Shown here: positions 43,272 to 54,655 of the stretch, one piece after another
Position numbering within the stretch: position 1 is the first letter of the stretch
How the letters are laid out: each line of letters begins with the position of its first letter
Source of the DNA: Nyssa sinensis
Lineage: Eukaryota; Streptophyta; Magnoliopsida; Cornales; Nyssaceae
Assembly: GCA_008638375.1 (NCBI GenBank)
Contig: VIRR01000479.1
Span: 124,001-188,000, forward strand
Length of the DNA: 64,000 nt
Direction of reading: 5' to 3'
The notes under the pieces: generated by a model
Seen by the model: only the letters and a program-made list of their open reading frames with translations
The model's database searches: none
What the model was told of the DNA's origin: nothing
Made by a program: the position numbers and the translations under genes

Positions 43272-43703
43272 AATAATAACTTTTATATTAATATCAAATT
43301 TTAGAATTAGAATCTGAAATGTCAGATGCAAAAAAAACAAAAAAAAAATGGTTTGGAATCCCCACTAAAGTCCTGCTTATTTGGTGCTATTACACAAGTA
43401 GCCATGGCTCATGTGACCCCACCAATTATTCGACCGCAATCATTCACTTGGGAGTATTTCTGTTCACCAATTATCTCCTCTTGATAGAATAATAACTTTT
43501 ATATTAATATCAAATTTTAGAATTAGAATCTGAAATGTCAGATGCAAAAAAAACAAAAAAAAAATGGTTTGGAATCCCCACTAAAGTCCTGCTTATTTGG
43601 TGCTATTACACAAGTAGCCATGGCTCATGTGACCCCACCAATTATTCGACCGCAATCATTCACTTGGGAGTATTTCTGTTCACCAATTATCTCCTCTTGA
43701 TAG
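43272..43703 (+). repeat. Perfect 216-bp tandem duplication at the 5' side of PGG copy 2
   Basis: Copies 43272-43487 and 43488-43703 look identical base for base, including two long A runs (8 and 10 A). The unit starts AATAATAACTTTTATATT and ends CTCCTCTTGATAG. It ends 14 bases before the likely start codon at 43718, so it doubles the proximal promoter or leader. Exact identity means a very recent event, or an assembly artefact. Confidence 0.93.
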
Positions 43704-44175
43704 TACTGTTTGCAACAATGGACAATAAACCTGAAAATACTGAGACCGAGTCCTCCTCCTCATTCAAAACCATCCTGAATCACTTCATCATCCCCACCAA
43801 TTTTCACGACAAGAGAATAACTAGTGAAACTCGAAACTATCTCTTAGTAGCTGCCACACTAATTGCTGCGGTGACCTTTCAAGCGGGTGTCAACCCTCCC
43901 GGCGGAGTTTGGCAAGAAACCAAGCACTGTAAACCGGCCTCTGACCTTGCTGCAACCACTGCTCCCAGTGCAGCCATGGAAGAGTACTGTAAAAATGGAG
44001 AAGTAGAACATGAGGCGGGACGGGCTATTTACTCTTCTGAAAGAGTATCCTTCAAGACTTTCTTGGTCTGTAACACCCTCGCACTCGGCACGGCCATTCA
44101 CCTTATACTATTACTCACTTATGAACATCCATTCTTCATTGAAGTTTTAGTAGCTACACTTTCAATGATGGGTAC

Positions 44176-44775
44176 TGATACTCCAAAAAAGACACTCCCA
44201 GTTAGGACCTGACACGTGTCCAACTTGAAATATAGAAACTTTTCCACATAAGTATAAAGAGGTTATTCCATCCCGATACACTCAACAAATAGCCTAAGTT
44301 GTTTGTTAAGGCTACCGAGGTCATTACTAGAGTATCTTGGGATACCGATGTCACGATGGGACAATCATTTATAAATATTATTATGACGTATGTCGTCATG
44401 ATGAATGTTGTGCCGCCTGACAGGCGGTGGGATCTAGCTCTGACCAAAGACGAAATAAATCTTAGCCCTACACCGCTGTAAAATCAACAATGAACAGTGA
44501 CATAAAGATATCACTGATTCCACCGTTTAGCACAAAAAAACAAAACCCATTAATCTATAAATACACTAGAAAAGGTATGTATATAGGATCGGAGTTTTTA
44601 CTTAAGCAAGAAAAAGAAGATATTATTAGCTCAAGCAAATTTTCTTTACTTGATCTCATTGAACCATCGGAGCGGCTACCCACCGGAGCCATTCCCGGTG
44701 GCTTATATTTCATTTCTTTGCAGGTTCATTCACGGCGACGGTCGTATCATTGACGAGCCAAAAATAGCTGCATCA
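44176..44775 (+). repeat. Tat-C 5' LTR (600 bp)
   Basis: TGATACTCCA...GCTGCATCA. TATA box TATAAATA at 44556-44563. A perfect CCACCGG/CCGGTGG hairpin lies at 44680-44701 near the 3' end, matching hairpins in Tat-A and Tat-B. Other visible inverted repeats are GACGTATGTCGTC and GCCGCCTGACAGGCGG (about 44380-44430). Confidence 0.95.
44556..44563 (+). promoter_or_regulatory. TATA box of Tat-C LTR
   Basis: TATAAATA, about 125 bases before the conserved LTR hairpin, the same general arrangement as in Tat-A and Tat-B. Confidence 0.65.
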
Positions 44776-44778
44776 GTT

Positions 44779-44796
44779 TGGCGCCGTTTGTGGGAA
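44779..44796 (+). promoter_or_regulatory. Primer binding site, Tat-C
   Basis: TGGCGCCGTTTGTGGGAA three bases after the LTR end; one base differs from the Tat-A and Tat-B site. Confidence 0.87.
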
Positions 44797-44850
44797 CGTT
44801 TATCGTTCTTCTTTATATCATTTTCTTCGTTCAAACGTGTTTCGGTAGTC

Positions 44851-47211
44851 ATGGCTTCCAATCGTTGCTCTGCACCAATATCCACTCAATCGTTGGCTCA
44901 AGATGAAGAAGTGGCAACCTCAGATCCTGTACAGCAACAACTTGATCAAATTCGAGCTCAAATGCAGAAACAATCTGAGCAAACGCAAGCTCATCTCTTA
45001 GCCATATCCCAAGTCTTGGCTTCATTAACTCAAAATCCTTCGGTTCTCCCTCACTCAGGAGTTCCCGAAAGTGGACAACCAATATTGTATCCCCCTGGAG
45101 GGAGGCGATATGAAGAAGGCGGTCCTAACGCTCGTCCCTTTTCTCTACTAGGTGTAGCTCCCGTTCGAGATGACATTCCAGGAGGCATGCCCAATGTTCA
45201 ACCTCATATCATTAACTATAGCAGGGGCCGTGTTGTTAGCCCTGCGAATTCTGGAGCTAATTTAGTACAATCCGGACCACCACTTCAGCCGGCACCTGCT
45301 TCCTTTCAAAGACAATCCGAACATGCTATTCCTAGTCAAAACAATCCTCAACCCACGGGAGTTGAGGTCGGTATTCCAGGATTTCAGCATTCTGGTCTGT
45401 CCAGAGTACTGTTGAGATCAGAAGAAGTGGCGGATTCCATGGGACAAGCAATTCCTGCTCGAGAAGGAAATCAACCTCCTCAACAGGACGAGATAACAAG
45501 GCTCCTCGGTAGGTTTACTACTCCTTTCACAACAGCTATTTTAGCCGAGGAACGTCCTCGCAAATTCATTGTTCCAAAGTTCACCCATTATGAAGGGTTG
45601 GATGATCCTGGTGATCATCTTTCTAATTATCAACATACGATGGCCCTTCATGGGGCCACCGACGCATTTTTGTGCCGAACATTCGTCACAAGTCTTAAAG
45701 GCGCAGCCCTTCGATGGTTCCACAACCTCTCTCCCAATTCAGTCCCCAATTTCTATGAGCTCAGTAGGCGTTTCCTCGACCGCTTTTTAACAAGCCGAAG
45801 ACTCAGAAAGGGGCCAGAATTTCTATTATCCATCAAGCAAAGAAAGGGAGAATCACTCAGGGATTATATTACTCGATTTAATGCTGAGCTGACTGAGATC
45901 ACTGACTGCGGTGCAGCCTTTTTGGTGGCTGCCTTACATGCGGGACTTTGGCCAGGGCGTTTTCACGACTCTTTGACAAAGAACCCCCCAGTAGACATGG
46001 CATCGCTTATGGAAAGGGCGAGAAAGCATATTAACCTGGAAGATACCAGAACATCCCTTCGTCTTGCCAAGGAACAAGCACAAATAGAGGGTAAATCTCA
46101 AACACAGACTGGTGGCAATACTAGTAAAAGACCAAGGAGTCCCGATACAAAAACAACAACCCGAGGTCAAAATCAGCCCACCTTGGGACGATTCAAATCA
46201 TATGCACCTCTGAATGTGCCACTCCCTCCATTGATTGCTTCTATTTCCCAGATTTATCACCAGGTTAAGGCACATGAAAATTTCAAGCGTCCAAAACCAT
46301 TATATAGTGATCCTGACCACCGAGATCGTAGTAAGTACTGTGAGTTCCACCGAGATCACAGACATGCTACAGAATTTTGCCGACATCTTCAACAAGAAAT
46401 TGATCAATTAATTCGGAGGGGACGACTGAAAGAGTTCGTTCAACGAGAAGGTGGACCGAATACTCAAAATCAGAAACCCCAATAACCTCGGCAGGACCCT
46501 AAGCCTCAGCCGCAACGACAAGATCAGGGGTCCACTCCTGGGACAAGTCAAAGCCAACCACCCCAATCGAATACTCACGTTATCCTCGTCCTCCATGCAA
46601 CCAATTCCATCTCTGGCATCTCAAATAGAGCAAGGAAACGCTATGCTGGAGAAGCGAAGGCAGCACCAATCCCAATCCAAGTCATGACTCTTGAGAAGAG
46701 GTTGAAACCCTCACCACAAATCCAGTTCTCCGAGCTGGACCTGGCTGGCATACATTGTCCACATACTGATGCGCTTGTCATCACTCTCCGAGTTACAAAT
46801 TTCGACATTTCTAGAGTATTGGTGGATACGGGTAGCTCCACTAATATTTTATTTTATAAGCCTTTCCAAAAGATGAAGCTCAACGTGTTTGACCTCAAAG
46901 GCACCACGGCAGTGATGGCCGGTTTTGATGGACACCTAAGTTCTCCCATGGGCAATATTGACTTCCCAACAACTATTGGGGTCGACGAAGCACTGAAAAC
47001 CCTGATAGCTGAATATGTGATTGTGGATTCCCGATCTCCATACAACATAATCATGGGAAGACCATGGCTCCATCAAATGGGGGCCGTCACCTCCACCCTT
47101 CATCAGTGTCTCAAATATATACACAACGATCAAGTTTGTACTATTCAAGGTTCCCAGTCGTCATCTCGGGAATGCCATGTTGTCGCACTCAAAGGTAAAA
47201 CCCAGCAATAG
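44851..47211 (+). pseudogene. gag: Tat-C gag-protease, one nonsense codon
   Basis: Likely start is the ATG at 44851 (MASNRCSAPISTQ); upstream open sequence is LTR and leader. The capsid domain (LSNYQHTMALHGATDAF to HINLED) and the zinc-knuckle-like CEFHRDHRHATEFC are intact. A TAA at 46483-46485, in a Gln-rich linker where CAA is expected, cuts the frame. The frame then continues through the protease (VDTGSSTNILFY, IIMGRPWLHQMGA) to UAG at 47209-47211. The UAG is followed by CAA TTA CAG. Homologous to Tat-B 18926-21289 along its whole length. Confidence 0.9.
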
Positions 47212-47220
47212 CAATTACAG
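47209..47220 (+). promoter_or_regulatory. Putative readthrough signal UAG CAA UUA CAG, Tat-C
   Basis: The context is CAA TAG CAA TTA CAG, in frame between protease and pol. The 15 bases match the known tobamovirus readthrough context exactly. The same 12 bases sit at the same junction in Tat-B (21287-21298), although the flanking coding sequences have diverged. Confidence 0.75.
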
Positions 47221-50200
47221 GCACCTCAGAAATTCATTGTTTCCGATCTCTCTGACCAAAGTGAGAATATGGAATGTCCTACCGAGATTGATGAACCTTT
47301 GAGCCCGCGCAGTGTAGATAGCATGGCTGCGCCAGCCCAAGAACCACTTAAGATCTCGGTGGGTTTGGAGGAAGAAGAGCGTTATTTATAGGTTGGTGCC
47401 GATCTATCTCCACCAGAACAGAAATTGATAATAGAGTTTCTGAAAACTCAACTATCAGCCTTTGCATGGGAAACTAAAGACATGGAAGGTATTGATCCAT
47501 CATGTATTTGCCACAAGCTCACGAAAAATCCTGATTGCCACCCCGTGCGGCAAAAAAGACGAACGTTTGCTCCAAAGAGACATAAGATTATCAATGACGA
47601 AGTTTAAAGGTTACTGGCTACAAAGTTAATCAGGGAGGTTTTTTACCCAGAATGGCTTGCAAATACCGTCCTGGTTAAAAATAAAAATTGGAAATGGCGA
47701 GTCTGTGTTGATTACGCTGATCTTAACAAAGCCTGCCCAAAAGATAGCTTCCCCATCCCGAGAATTGATCAACTCGTTGACGCAACTGCTGGTTATGAGT
47801 TGATGAGCTTCATGGATGCATATTCCGAATACAACAAGATTCAAATGTATCCTTCCGACCAAGAAAAAACCTCCTTCATCTCTGAACGAGGTTTGTACTG
47901 TTATAAAGTGATGCCTTTCGGCCTCAAAAATGCCGGAGCCACATATCAACGCTTGGTCAATAAAATGTTTGCACATCTGATCGGCGACACAATGGAGGTT
48001 TACATCGATGACATGCTAGTCAAGAGTCAGCAGAAGGAGGACCACGTTGAACACTTGAAGAAGACATTCGACATTCTGAACAGGCACAAGATGAAGTTAA
48101 ACCCATCCAAATGTACCTTTGGGGTCAGCCGTGGGAAGTTTCTGGGTTTTCTTGTCTCACAGCGAGGCATCGAAGCCGATCCATTCCAGATTAAAGCTTT
48201 GGCAGAACTCGAACCCCCGAGGTCTAGGAAGGAGATACAGACATTAAATGGCCAGATTGCGGCATTGAATCGCTTCATATCAAGGTCCACGGACCGCTGT
48301 CTTCTATTCTTCAAAGCTCTGCGGGGGAATAAGGTCTTGGAATGGACCTCTGAATGCGACAAAGCTTTTATGGAACTTAAAAAGTATATGGCATCCCCAG
48401 AGCTGTTATCCAAACCAAGAAAAGGAGAAAAGCTTCTCTTATATCTTGCGGTATCTGAGAATGCAGTAAGCTCTGCGCTACTTCGAGAGGAGAAAGGGAT
48501 TCAAAAACCCATATTCTACGTAAGTAAAGCACTTCTGGGATCAGAAAAACGATATCCTGAGGTAGAGAAGTTAGCCTTTGCACTAATTATATCCGCCAGA
48601 AAACTCAGGCCTTATTTTCAATCCCATTCAATTATAGTTCCAACCTCATACCCCTTAAAAGCCATATTACACAAACCTGAAACTTCGGGTCGTCTTGTGA
48701 AATGGTCGATAGAACTGGGAGAATTCGACATAGTATACACAGCTCGGACTGCCATTAAAGCTCAAGTTTTGACAGATTTTATTGCCGAATTCACCCTAGC
48801 GCTAAAACAGAAATTAGATGCTAACCCAAATATGGCCATATAGCAACTATATGTGGATGGTTCTTCAACTGATAAAGGTTCCGGAGTTGGTATTATCCTC
48901 AGATCTCCTGATGGTATTACCACAGAAAAGGCGGTTACCTTGGGTTTCAGAGCTTCAAACAATGAAGCTGAGTACGAAGCATTAATCCTTGGCATGCAAC
49001 TAGCCATAGAACATGAGGCTCGTAACCTCGAAGCCTTCTCTGATTCACAATTAGTAGTGGGCCAAGTTCTAGGTGAATTCGCAGTGAAAGATGAAAGAAT
49101 GATCAAATATGCTGAAATGGTAAACTCTCTAAAACAATCATTTATCACTTTCTGTATTCACAAAATAGAGAGAAAACAGAACACGAGAGCAGATGCCTTA
49201 GCAAATATGGCTTCTCACCTCGGTACCAAAGGAGATTCAGAATTATCTATCTCCTCCCGAGATCGCCCCAGTATTGACGAGGTTCAAAATGTTTACATCT
49301 CGAAACAATGTCGGGATTGGAGGGCTCCTATATTTAGATATTTGAAAGAAGGGCAACTGCCGGACGACAAAAATCAAGCGCGAAAACTACAGATCATATC
49401 AGCTCGGTACCTAATTTTAAATGAGCAACTCTACCGTAAGTCGTACACCCAACCCCTACTAAGGTGCCTATCTCCAGAAGAATCGGAATATGTACTAGCC
49501 GAGATCCATGAAGGGATATGTGGTAATCATAATGGAGGTAGGACCATCTCACATCGAGCGTTAACCCATGGTTATTACTGGTCTGGCATGCTAAATCAAG
49601 CCAGAGAATATGTGAAGAAATGTGACAAATGTCAGCGTTTCGCTTCATATCAACATCTACCACAACAGGAACTTACGCCCATTGCAAGTCCTTGGCCTTT
49701 TTCCCAATGGGGGATGGATATCGTAGGACCTTTGCCAAAGGCCCCTCAAAACAGGAGATATTTGCTAATCGCTATTGATTATTTCTCCAAATGGGCAGAA
49801 GCGGAACCATTGACTCACATTACCGAGGTGGATGTAAAGAATTTTACATGGAGAAATATCGTTTGCAGGTTTGGAGTGCCACGAACTATCATATCAGACA
49901 ACGACACCCAGTTTACAAGAAAAGTATTTAGAAAATTCTGTGACGATCTCCATATCAATCATCATTTTTCCTCACCAAGACATCCACAGGCAAATGGGCA
50001 GGACGAGGTGACTAATCGGATAATATTAAGTGGCATCAAAAAGAGGTTAGAACGAGCAAAAGGAAAATGGGTAGAAGAGCTCCCTAGTGTACTTTGGGCC
50101 TACCGAACAACAAGGAGAATCTCCACTCAAGAAACACCATTCTCACTTACATATGGTACCGAGGCGGTCATTCCTGTAGAAATCGGTATGCCCACGTTGA

Positions 50201-50553
50201 GAACGGAAGCCTTCAACCAGGAAGCTAATCATCTTCAGTTAACCGAGAACCTCGACTTATTAGAAGGAAAAAGAGAACAGGTTGCAATCAGAATGGAAGA
50301 ATGTCGTCGAAGGATGGCCAAAAGTTTTAATCAGAAGGTAAGAGTTAAAATATTTGAATTAGGTGATTTGGTTCTGCGAAGGATCTTCCCTAATACCAAG
50401 GAGCCTACAATGGGAAAGCTATCCCCAAACTGGGAAGGACCTTACAAAGTTGTGAAGATTAATAGGCCTACGACTTACTGATTGGAAGATATGGCGGGAA
50501 AACCGATTCCCAGACCATGGAACATTGAGCACTTGAGAAAATACTATCAATAA
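47212..50553 (+). pseudogene. pol: Tat-C pol (RT, dual RNase H, integrase) with nonsense codons
   Basis: All domains are in one frame up to TAA at 50551-50553. Stops at about 47389 (TAG for Tyr), 47605 (TAA for Gln), 48841 (TAG for Trp) and 50479 (TGA for Trp) disable it. Three of the four fit C-to-T or G-to-A change. RT keeps MPFGLKNAGATYQ and VYIDDML. The second RNase H keeps VDGSSTDKGSG, NEAEYEA and FSDSQLVV. Integrase keeps HEGICGNHNGGRTISH and KCDKCQRF, but the core motif reads ISDNDTQF instead of ISDNGTQF and QDEVTNR instead of QAEVTNR. The RNase H-integrase joint reads through (ATA TTT AGA TAT), unlike Tat-A and Tat-B. Confidence 0.9.
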
Positions 50554-50622
50554 AACTATTCCCATCTTTCAGGTGATATATCTTATCAACACAAGATGTC
50601 TACCAACTTTTTCTATCTCAAT

Positions 50623-50965
50623 GGCCCTTACAAGCATAAGTGCTGTAGGTATGGCTCCAAGTGAAGATACTGATCTACGGACCCAGTTTCAAAAACAAAG
50701 GCCCCTACAAGCATAAGTGCTGTAGGTATGGCTCCAAAGTGAAAATACTGGTCTATGGACCTAGTTTCAAAAACAAAAAACAAAAGCCCTTACTAGCATA
50801 AGTGCTGTAGGTATGGCTCCAAGTGAAGATACTGGTCCGCCGACCTGATCTCGAAAACCATGAAAGCCCTTACTAGTGAAAGTGCTGTAGGTATGGCTCC
50901 CAGAGAAGATACTAGTCTACAGACCTGATCTCAAAGTCACAAACCCTTTACCGACCTGGTCCACC
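50623..50965. repeat. Tat-C post-integrase tandem array, 4 units of about 77-86 bp
   Basis: Units start at 50623, 50700, about 50785 and 50865, each with GGCCCTTACAAGCATAAGTGC or a variant, then GTAGGTATGGCTCC. The first half can form CCTAC(A)AGCA-TAAG-TGCT-GTAGG. The second half has GGTC...GACC pairs (GGTCTATGGACC, GGTCCGCCGACC). Same position as the arrays in Tat-A and Tat-B but longer units and little sequence in common. Confidence 0.88.
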
Positions 50966-51375
50966 TCGAATGACACCAGGTTAGATTTAAATACTTGTTA
51001 TAAGTGGAGACATGTTTGTTATATCTTGATTCATGATTTTTGAAGTTATGTCGAAACTACAAATCAAAACAGTCATGTTCTTCTTTACTCATTGAAACAC
51101 ACTACTTCGGTATGGACTACAAGGCATTCAGAACTTGCATAAAACCAAAAAAATTTAATTAATCCCAACTTGTGAAGTACCGGGCTAAACTCAGTAAATT
51201 TTTTACTTGAAACGTTTCTATTTTTTAGAAACCTTATTAAGGTTGGAGAAAGTGAACAAAATATATAGTTGCCACTAAGTTTTACTCATATACTGAGTTG
51301 ACATGCAAAAAGAGCAAATTTTATATATAAATCAAAGATATACAAAGAAATCATAAAAATTACACAACGTGTTGT
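50966..51375. other. Tat-C spacer before the antisense gene
   Basis: AT-rich; no gene. Probably the 3' untranslated region of the antisense gene on one strand and post-pol spacer on the other. Confidence 0.5.
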
Positions 51376-53523
51376 CTACTTCGGCTTAGGAGGAATAGAG
51401 GAAATAGGAGGGACCACTTCAACAAAATCGTCTACATCTGGAGGGTTGGGGGAGCTCGGTAACGACTCTACTTCGACATCATCCAGGTGCGAAATATCCA
51501 AGTTTGGATACAACTTCTGGATTCTCCTCCTACAAAGAATGTAACCGGAGTCCACGAGCTCTCTCCCCATTGAATTCACCAACTCCATCATCCCCGTTTT
51601 TGTTTCCTCTTTAGTAACTTCCTTGACCTCCTCAAGTTTTCTAGCCATTGCTACCTCGGTATCTTGGAATTTCTTCTTTTGCTCGTCCATCCTCCGACGG
51701 AATAGATCTCGTTGATCGATCATCATTCCCAGCTTCTGGCTTAAACTTATATTTTCCGCCTGAAACGCCTCACATTTGGTCTCCAGAGATGAGACGCTGG
51801 CTTGAGCCACTCCAAGTTCAACATCAGATACCTTCAGCTTGGCTTCAGCATGCTTCAGGTCTGATTGAGCAACCAGCAGCTTGGCTTGATTCTTCTTGCT
51901 TTCGGCCTGAGCTGCCTTCAGATCGGCCTGCGCCTTCTTGATTTCTGACTGAGCTGCCTTCAGATCAGCTTGCGCCTTCTTTAATTCATCTTGAAGGGTC
52001 AACGCATTCTCAGCCTCAGCAAACCGGTCCATCAATAAACCAGTTGCCCCGATGCCCTACAAACAACATCGAAACATGTTAAAAAAAAAAAAAAGGGGGG
52101 TATCAAGAAGTATTACCCTTACATAGCCCGACATCAATTCTCCTAGAATTTGCCTCGATCCTTTTTTGTTAAAACTAGGGGGCAGCCCAATCTTCAAAGC
52201 CACCTTTATAGCCTCTGAACCCGTAGGGGTTTCGGCAGGATTCAAGGGCATTGAGCTCGCTCCTCCTTGAGCTCTAGTCAGGCCTGCAGGCGTTGTCCTT
52301 GGGGCAGCTGAGGCAGCTTCAGTTGGTTGCCCTTGAGCCTCGGTAGGAGGTGGAACTTGAGCCTCGGTAGGCTGAGATGGTTTCGATTAAGTCCTCTTAT
52401 CAGCCTCCTGCGCTATAGCTTCGGCAGCCTCCCGAGCAGCCCTCGAAATTACCCTCCTCTTCTTTTGGGCTGGTTGAGGTACTTCTGATGACATCGGTGG
52501 CTGAGGTACTTCTGACGACGTCAGTACCTCAGCTTGTTCAAGTATGGCAAAGGTAGAGCCCCCAGCTTTAATTTTGCTGGATGGGACATATCCGGCCAAA
52601 ATGGCCTTCTTTACTTTGGCCCCATCTGCCTTTGTCAAACCTGCTGCCATTAGATTTTTCGGTGATAAAATTTGTAGATGATGACGAAAAGCAGGCTAGA
52701 GAAGTTGTTCGTATCTCTTCTCAATCTCGGGAGTGAAAGCCGACCTTTTCCACTTCCCTTTATCTGTAACAAACCCAAAAGAACATACTTATCACATATA
52801 CCTCAAAGAGAAACAGCTACATAAAAATATGAGTATATATCAAACTGAAATCTAACAAGACTCACCAATGGGGCCGGTATGCCGAGGAAAAAGACTCAGG
52901 TCGCCTTCATAGTCTTCTTGCTCCCAACCTCCCCCAACGAAAAAATACCATTTCTTCCATGTTTTGTTAGAAGATGGTACCCCAGTCAGAGGTCGGTACC
53001 TCTGATCAAAATAGATATAGTAAAGTCCCTCAGTAGAAAGGAACTTCATGTCCATTTTACTGCGAATAAGGTCCAGATCTACTTGAACCTTATTCAGATG
53101 ACCTAAAACTAAAAAACCTAAAAGCTGCCTCCAACTATTAACATTTAGATCGGTAGGACAAATGTTAAAATAAGTAAAAAATTCCCTAAAAAGAGGATGA
53201 AGTGGGAGGCGTACGCCTAACTCGAACCATTCTAAATAAACACAGATCTCCCCCCGTTTGATGTCGGTAGGACTATCTGAAGGCTTAGGGACTCTACAGG
53301 ATATATTCCTTGGAAACTGGTACTGTTTCCTAAGGGTTGATAACATCTCCTTCGTCAAATGACTCTCACCCTCTTCCCTATGAGACTTGCTAGCCTCCCT
53401 ATCACTCGATTCTAAGGCAGACTCAGAAGACAAAAACGAAGAAGTAGAGGATGAAGATGGCGGATCGTCTTCACCCCCAATTTCTGGCTCAACCCTAACT
53501 TCTCCCATGGTTGACCCAGACAT
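51376..53523 (-). pseudogene. Tat-C antisense gene, three exons, one stop
   Basis: Inferred exons 52866-53523, 52117-52763 and 51376-52056, with GT...AG introns at 52764-52865 and 52057-52116. The start is taken at MSGSTMGEVRVEPE. Exon 1 carries the putative gypsy-type transposon domain (GVRLPLHPLFREFF, LNVNSWRQLLGF, TWKKWYFFVGGGWE) with an acidic Ser-rich lead. Exon 2 has a TAG early on (after EKRYEQLL), then a basic stretch (AQKKRRVISRAAREAAE). Exon 3 is a long coiled coil with imperfect 11-residue KKAQADLKAAQ repeats and an acidic Pro-rich tail. Intron positions match the Tat-B gene at 26932-28847. Function unknown; the coiled coil and basic region suggest a structural or nucleic-acid-binding role, as inference only. 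Confidence 0.75.
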
Positions 53524-54041
53524 GATCAACACTCAAAGAAATTTCGAGAAACCAGAGAGAAGAATAACAAAGATGAAACCAAAAACAGAGCTTGAGAATG
53601 AAGAACAAAACGACGAAAACAAACACTAGAAATAAGGAAGTTACCGGTCACACGTTTCAACTGTCAGATCACCGTCACCAGAAATCGTTCTGACTTCACC
53701 GGAGGTTACGCCCAAAGAATATGTTAAGACTGTTTACGGAGGGGCAAATAGTTCTCGTATGAAAGATCATCAGGATTTCTAAAAAATGTGTCCTTTTTAT
53801 GATTTTACGAAACTGGGAACCAGACATTTCAAAAACGATCTCGAGAAAAACAAAATAAACGGCTGGCGTAATGAATAGTTTCGATTCTCAAAACGACGAT
53901 CTGCGCATTAAAACTGCCATGACGGCTCATGCCTCCTCGAAATACCGAAAAAGTCGCTCATTAATGCGCGTACACGTGACTTCTTGAAAACGATAAAAAC
54001 ACTAACCTCAGTCCTGCACGCACGATTCAGGACTCAGGCTT
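53524..54041. other. Tat-C region between antisense gene and polypurine tract
   Basis: Would hold the antisense promoter and sense 3' leader. CATAAAAAGG on the minus strand (about 53792-53801) is a weak TATA candidate. No sense gene seen. Confidence 0.45.
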
Positions 54042-54051
54042 GGGGGGGGAG
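54042..54051 (+). promoter_or_regulatory. Polypurine tract, Tat-C
   Basis: GGGGGGGGAG just before the 3' LTR, near-identical to the tract of Tat-B. Confidence 0.83.
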
Positions 54052-54055
54052 TAGC

Positions 54056-54655
54056 TAATACTCCAAAAAAGACACTCCCAGTTAGGACCTGACACGTGTC
54101 CAGCTTGAAATATATAAACTTCTCCACATAAGTATAAAGAGGTTATTCCATCCCGATACACTCAACAAATAGCCTAGGTTGTTTGTTAAGGCTACCGAGG
54201 TCACTACCAGAGTATCTCAGGATACCGATGTCACGATGGGACAACCATTTATAAATATTATTATGACGTATGTCGTCATGATGAATGCTGTGCCGCCTGA
54301 CAGGCGGTGGGATCTAGCTCTGACCAAAGACGAAATAAATTTTAGCCCTACACCGCTGTAAAATCAACAATGAACAGTGACATAAAGATATCATTGATTC
54401 CACCACATAGCACAAAAAAACAAAACCCATTAATCTATAAATACACTGGAAAAGGTATGTATATAGGATCGGAGTTTTTACTTAAGCAAGAAAAAGAAGA
54501 TATTATTAGCTCAAGCAAATTTTCTTTACTTGATCTCATTGAACCATCGGAGCGGTTACCCACCGGAGCCATTCCCGGTGGCTTATATTTCATTTCTTTG
54601 CAGGTTCATTCACAGCGACGGTCGTATCCTTGACGAGCCAAAAATAGCTGCATCA
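54056..54655 (+). repeat. Tat-C 3' LTR (600 bp)
   Basis: Pairs with 44176-44775 over the full length. Starts TAATACTCCA (mutated TG) and ends CTGCATCA, then GGTAC and the rest of PGG copy 2. Confidence 0.95.

Larger units (their letters stand above)
44176..54655 (+). mobile_element. Tat-C: complete Ty3/gypsy Tat-lineage element (10.5 kb) inside PGG copy 2
   Basis: Two 600-bp LTRs and the perfect 5-bp target duplication GGTAC (44171-44175 and 54656-54660). Same order of parts as Tat-B. By hand the LTRs differ at about 20 of 600 sites (3.3%), so it inserted earlier than Tat-B. The gag-pol region has several nonsense codons but stays in one frame throughout, with no frameshift seen. The first base pair of the 3' LTR has changed (TAATAC for TGATAC). 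Confidence 0.96.

Noticed and set aside
44650..44850. N-terminal extension of Tat-C gag upstream of 44851
   Set aside because: It runs through the LTR end and primer binding site. The ATG at 44851 is the expected gag start.
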